NCBI RefSeq assembly: GCF_002843175.1
Contig: NZ_PJEO01000043.1
Span: 20,876-84,875 of the forward strand
Direction of reading: 5' to 3'
DNA from: Confluentibacter flavum
GTDB taxonomy: Bacteria > Bacteroidota > Bacteroidia > Flavobacteriales > Flavobacteriaceae
Length of the DNA stretch: 64,000 nt
The position numbers were made by a program, and so were the translations under genes. The notes beneath the pieces were generated by a model. It worked only from the letters and a program-made list of their open reading frames with translations, did not search any database and was not told the origin of the DNA. Shown here piece after piece: positions 63,166-64,000 of the stretch. Every line of letters begins with the position of its first letter. Position 1 is the stretch's first letter.

Positions 63166-64000
63166 TGTTTGCCTGTACTTTGTTCGGGGTAGACAGACAG
63201 GTTTATTATCGAAGTATAAAACGTCGCATTATCAAGCAGGACAAGGCAGCATTGGTTGTGAAAATGGTTTTAGAAATCAGAACACAAATGCCAAGGTTAG
63301 GAGCCAAAAAGTTGTACTATTTACTAAATCAAGATTTAAAAACATTGAAAATAGGAAGGGATAAATTTATTGATATACTAAGGGCCAACCACTTATTGAT
63401 CGTTCCAAAGCGTTCGTACCACATAACCACAAACTCACACCATCGCTTTAGAAAGTACAAAAACCAACTACTGGATTTACAAATAACCAGGCCAGAACAG
63501 GTTTGGGTGTCGGACATCACTTATATCGGAAAACGAGAGAAACCTTGTTATTTAAGTTTGATAACTGATGCTTATTCAAAGAAAATAGTGGGCTATAATG
63601 TGTCTGATAATTTAAATACAGAAAGCAGTTTGGTAGCTTTGAAACTAGCTGTTAAGCAGAGAGGAAACACGGGATTACCGTTGATACACCATTCTGACAG
63701 AGGATTGCAATATTGCGCCAATGAATATCAAAAAGAACTCAGTAAGCACAAAATAAACCCAAGTATGACCCAAAACTCTGATCCCTACGAAAATGCTGTG
63801 GCAGAAAGAATAAACGGCATCTTAAAGCAGGAATTCAATATTGACAAATACAACAAAGACTTACCAATTATGAAGCAAATAATTAAAGAAACAGTAGCGA
63901 TTTATAATGAAAAAAGACCGCATTTATCAAATCATATGCTGACTCCAAATCTAATGCACCAGCAAAACAAACTTAAAATGAAAACCTATAAAACTAAATA
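63165..64000 (+). CDS. IS3-family transposase OrfB (integrase core), last codon cut by window edge
   Basis: 278 residues visible; the final two bases (TA) are the first two of what is most likely the stop codon. The DDE catalytic triad is D117 (VWVSDITY), D178 (HHSDRGLQY) and E214 (NAVAERINGILKQEF), with 35 residues between the second Asp and the Glu (DD35E). An HTH_21-like region precedes it (about 30-85). It cuts and joins DNA as the OrfAB fusion. It appears intact, so the element may be active. Confidence 0.92.
   Translation, partial: MFACTLFGVDRQVYYRSIKRRIIKQDKAALVVKMVLEIRTQMPRLGAKKLYYLLNQDLKTLKIGRDKFIDILRANHLLIVPKRSYHITTNSHHRFRKYKNQLLDLQITRPEQVWVSDITYIGKREKPCYLSLITDAYSKKIVGYNVSDNLNTESSLVALKLAVKQRGNTGLPLIHHSDRGLQYCANEYQKELSKHKINPSMTQNSDPYENAVAERINGILKQEFNIDKYNKDLPIMKQIIKETVAIYNEKRPHLSNHMLTPNLMHQQNKLKMKTYKTK

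Larger units (their letters stand above)
62697..64000 (+). mobile_element. IS3-family insertion sequence (right end outside window)
   Basis: orfA (62731-63165) and orfB (63165 to the edge) with a programmed frameshift heptamer between them. The left terminal repeat probably begins at TGTCCTGAAATAGCG (62697), just after the OmpA-gene terminator. The right inverted repeat is not visible, so neither the exact ends nor a target duplication can be checked. Confidence 0.85.

Overview
The window reads as a chromosome segment of a marine-type member of the Flavobacteriaceae (Bacteroidota). The DNA is AT-rich. Shine-Dalgarno motifs are not evident, and several promoters fit the Bacteroidota -33 TTG / -7 TAnnTTTG pattern. 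There are gliding genes (gldD, gldE), SusC/TonB-type receptors with a carboxypeptidase-regulatory-like N-terminus, an rplU with a long C-terminal extension, and many OmpA, DUF2490 and DUF4199-type envelope proteins. I saw no tRNA, rRNA or CRISPR array.

Layout. 1-6.7 kb: start of a TonB receptor (cut by the window edge), rplU-rpmA, a DUF4199-like protein, a small lipoprotein, then mutY-ssb-gldE-gldD on the minus strand, with a 160-bp inverted-repeat element at the gldD stop codon. 6.8-13.4 kb: HU, a 30-residue basic ribosome-associated-type protein, RNase G, an SDR, an aldo/keto reductase, an OmpA lipoprotein and exonuclease III. 13.5-23 kb: a large outer-membrane protein of unknown function and a heavy-metal efflux locus (His-rich small protein, a CzcA permease fused to a CzcC/TolC-type protein, and the CzcB adaptor). 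23-32 kb: M28 peptidase, then what looks like a phosphate-starvation island: PiT transporter, a MORN-type protein, a TonB receptor with a beta-helix lipoprotein, and a stand-alone receptor N-terminal domain. All four promoter regions carry AATGTTA units phased at 11 bp. 32-42 kb: dGTPase, a REP-associated tyrosine transposase with its REP palindromes and a 153-bp duplication, two unknown envelope genes, dxs, tadA, a ClC channel and aspS. 42-49 kb: a tetR-tolC-acrA-acrB type RND operon. 49-57 kb: polyprenyl synthase, then a nitrosative-stress/denitrification cluster (Rrf2 regulator, RIC/ScdA, a heme-copper-oxidase-like membrane protein, hemerythrin, SCO, NirV-like protein, NirK-cytochrome c fusion). 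57-61.4 kb: sucA-sucB. 61.8 kb to the end: an OmpA lipoprotein and an IS3-family element that runs off the right edge.

How the genes work together. Two putative regulons can be read from the DNA. (1) 11-bp phased AATGTTA arrays, with the geometry of a Pho box, tie PiT to a TonB receptor/lipoprotein pair, a stand-alone carboxypeptidase-regulatory-like protein and a MORN protein. (2) A 24-bp palindrome with half-site AAATAGGA lies upstream of the Rrf2 regulator, ric and nirK. This suggests that a NO/Fe-S-sensing Rrf2 protein controls nitrite reduction and NO-damage repair, with SCO (copper delivery), NirV, hemerythrin and a heme-copper-oxidase-like protein as accessory functions.

The least-described items are the 400-residue histidine-rich membrane protein, a 16-residue Cys-containing ORF directly after the nirV-like gene, the 1136-residue outer-membrane protein, and the phased-box island.
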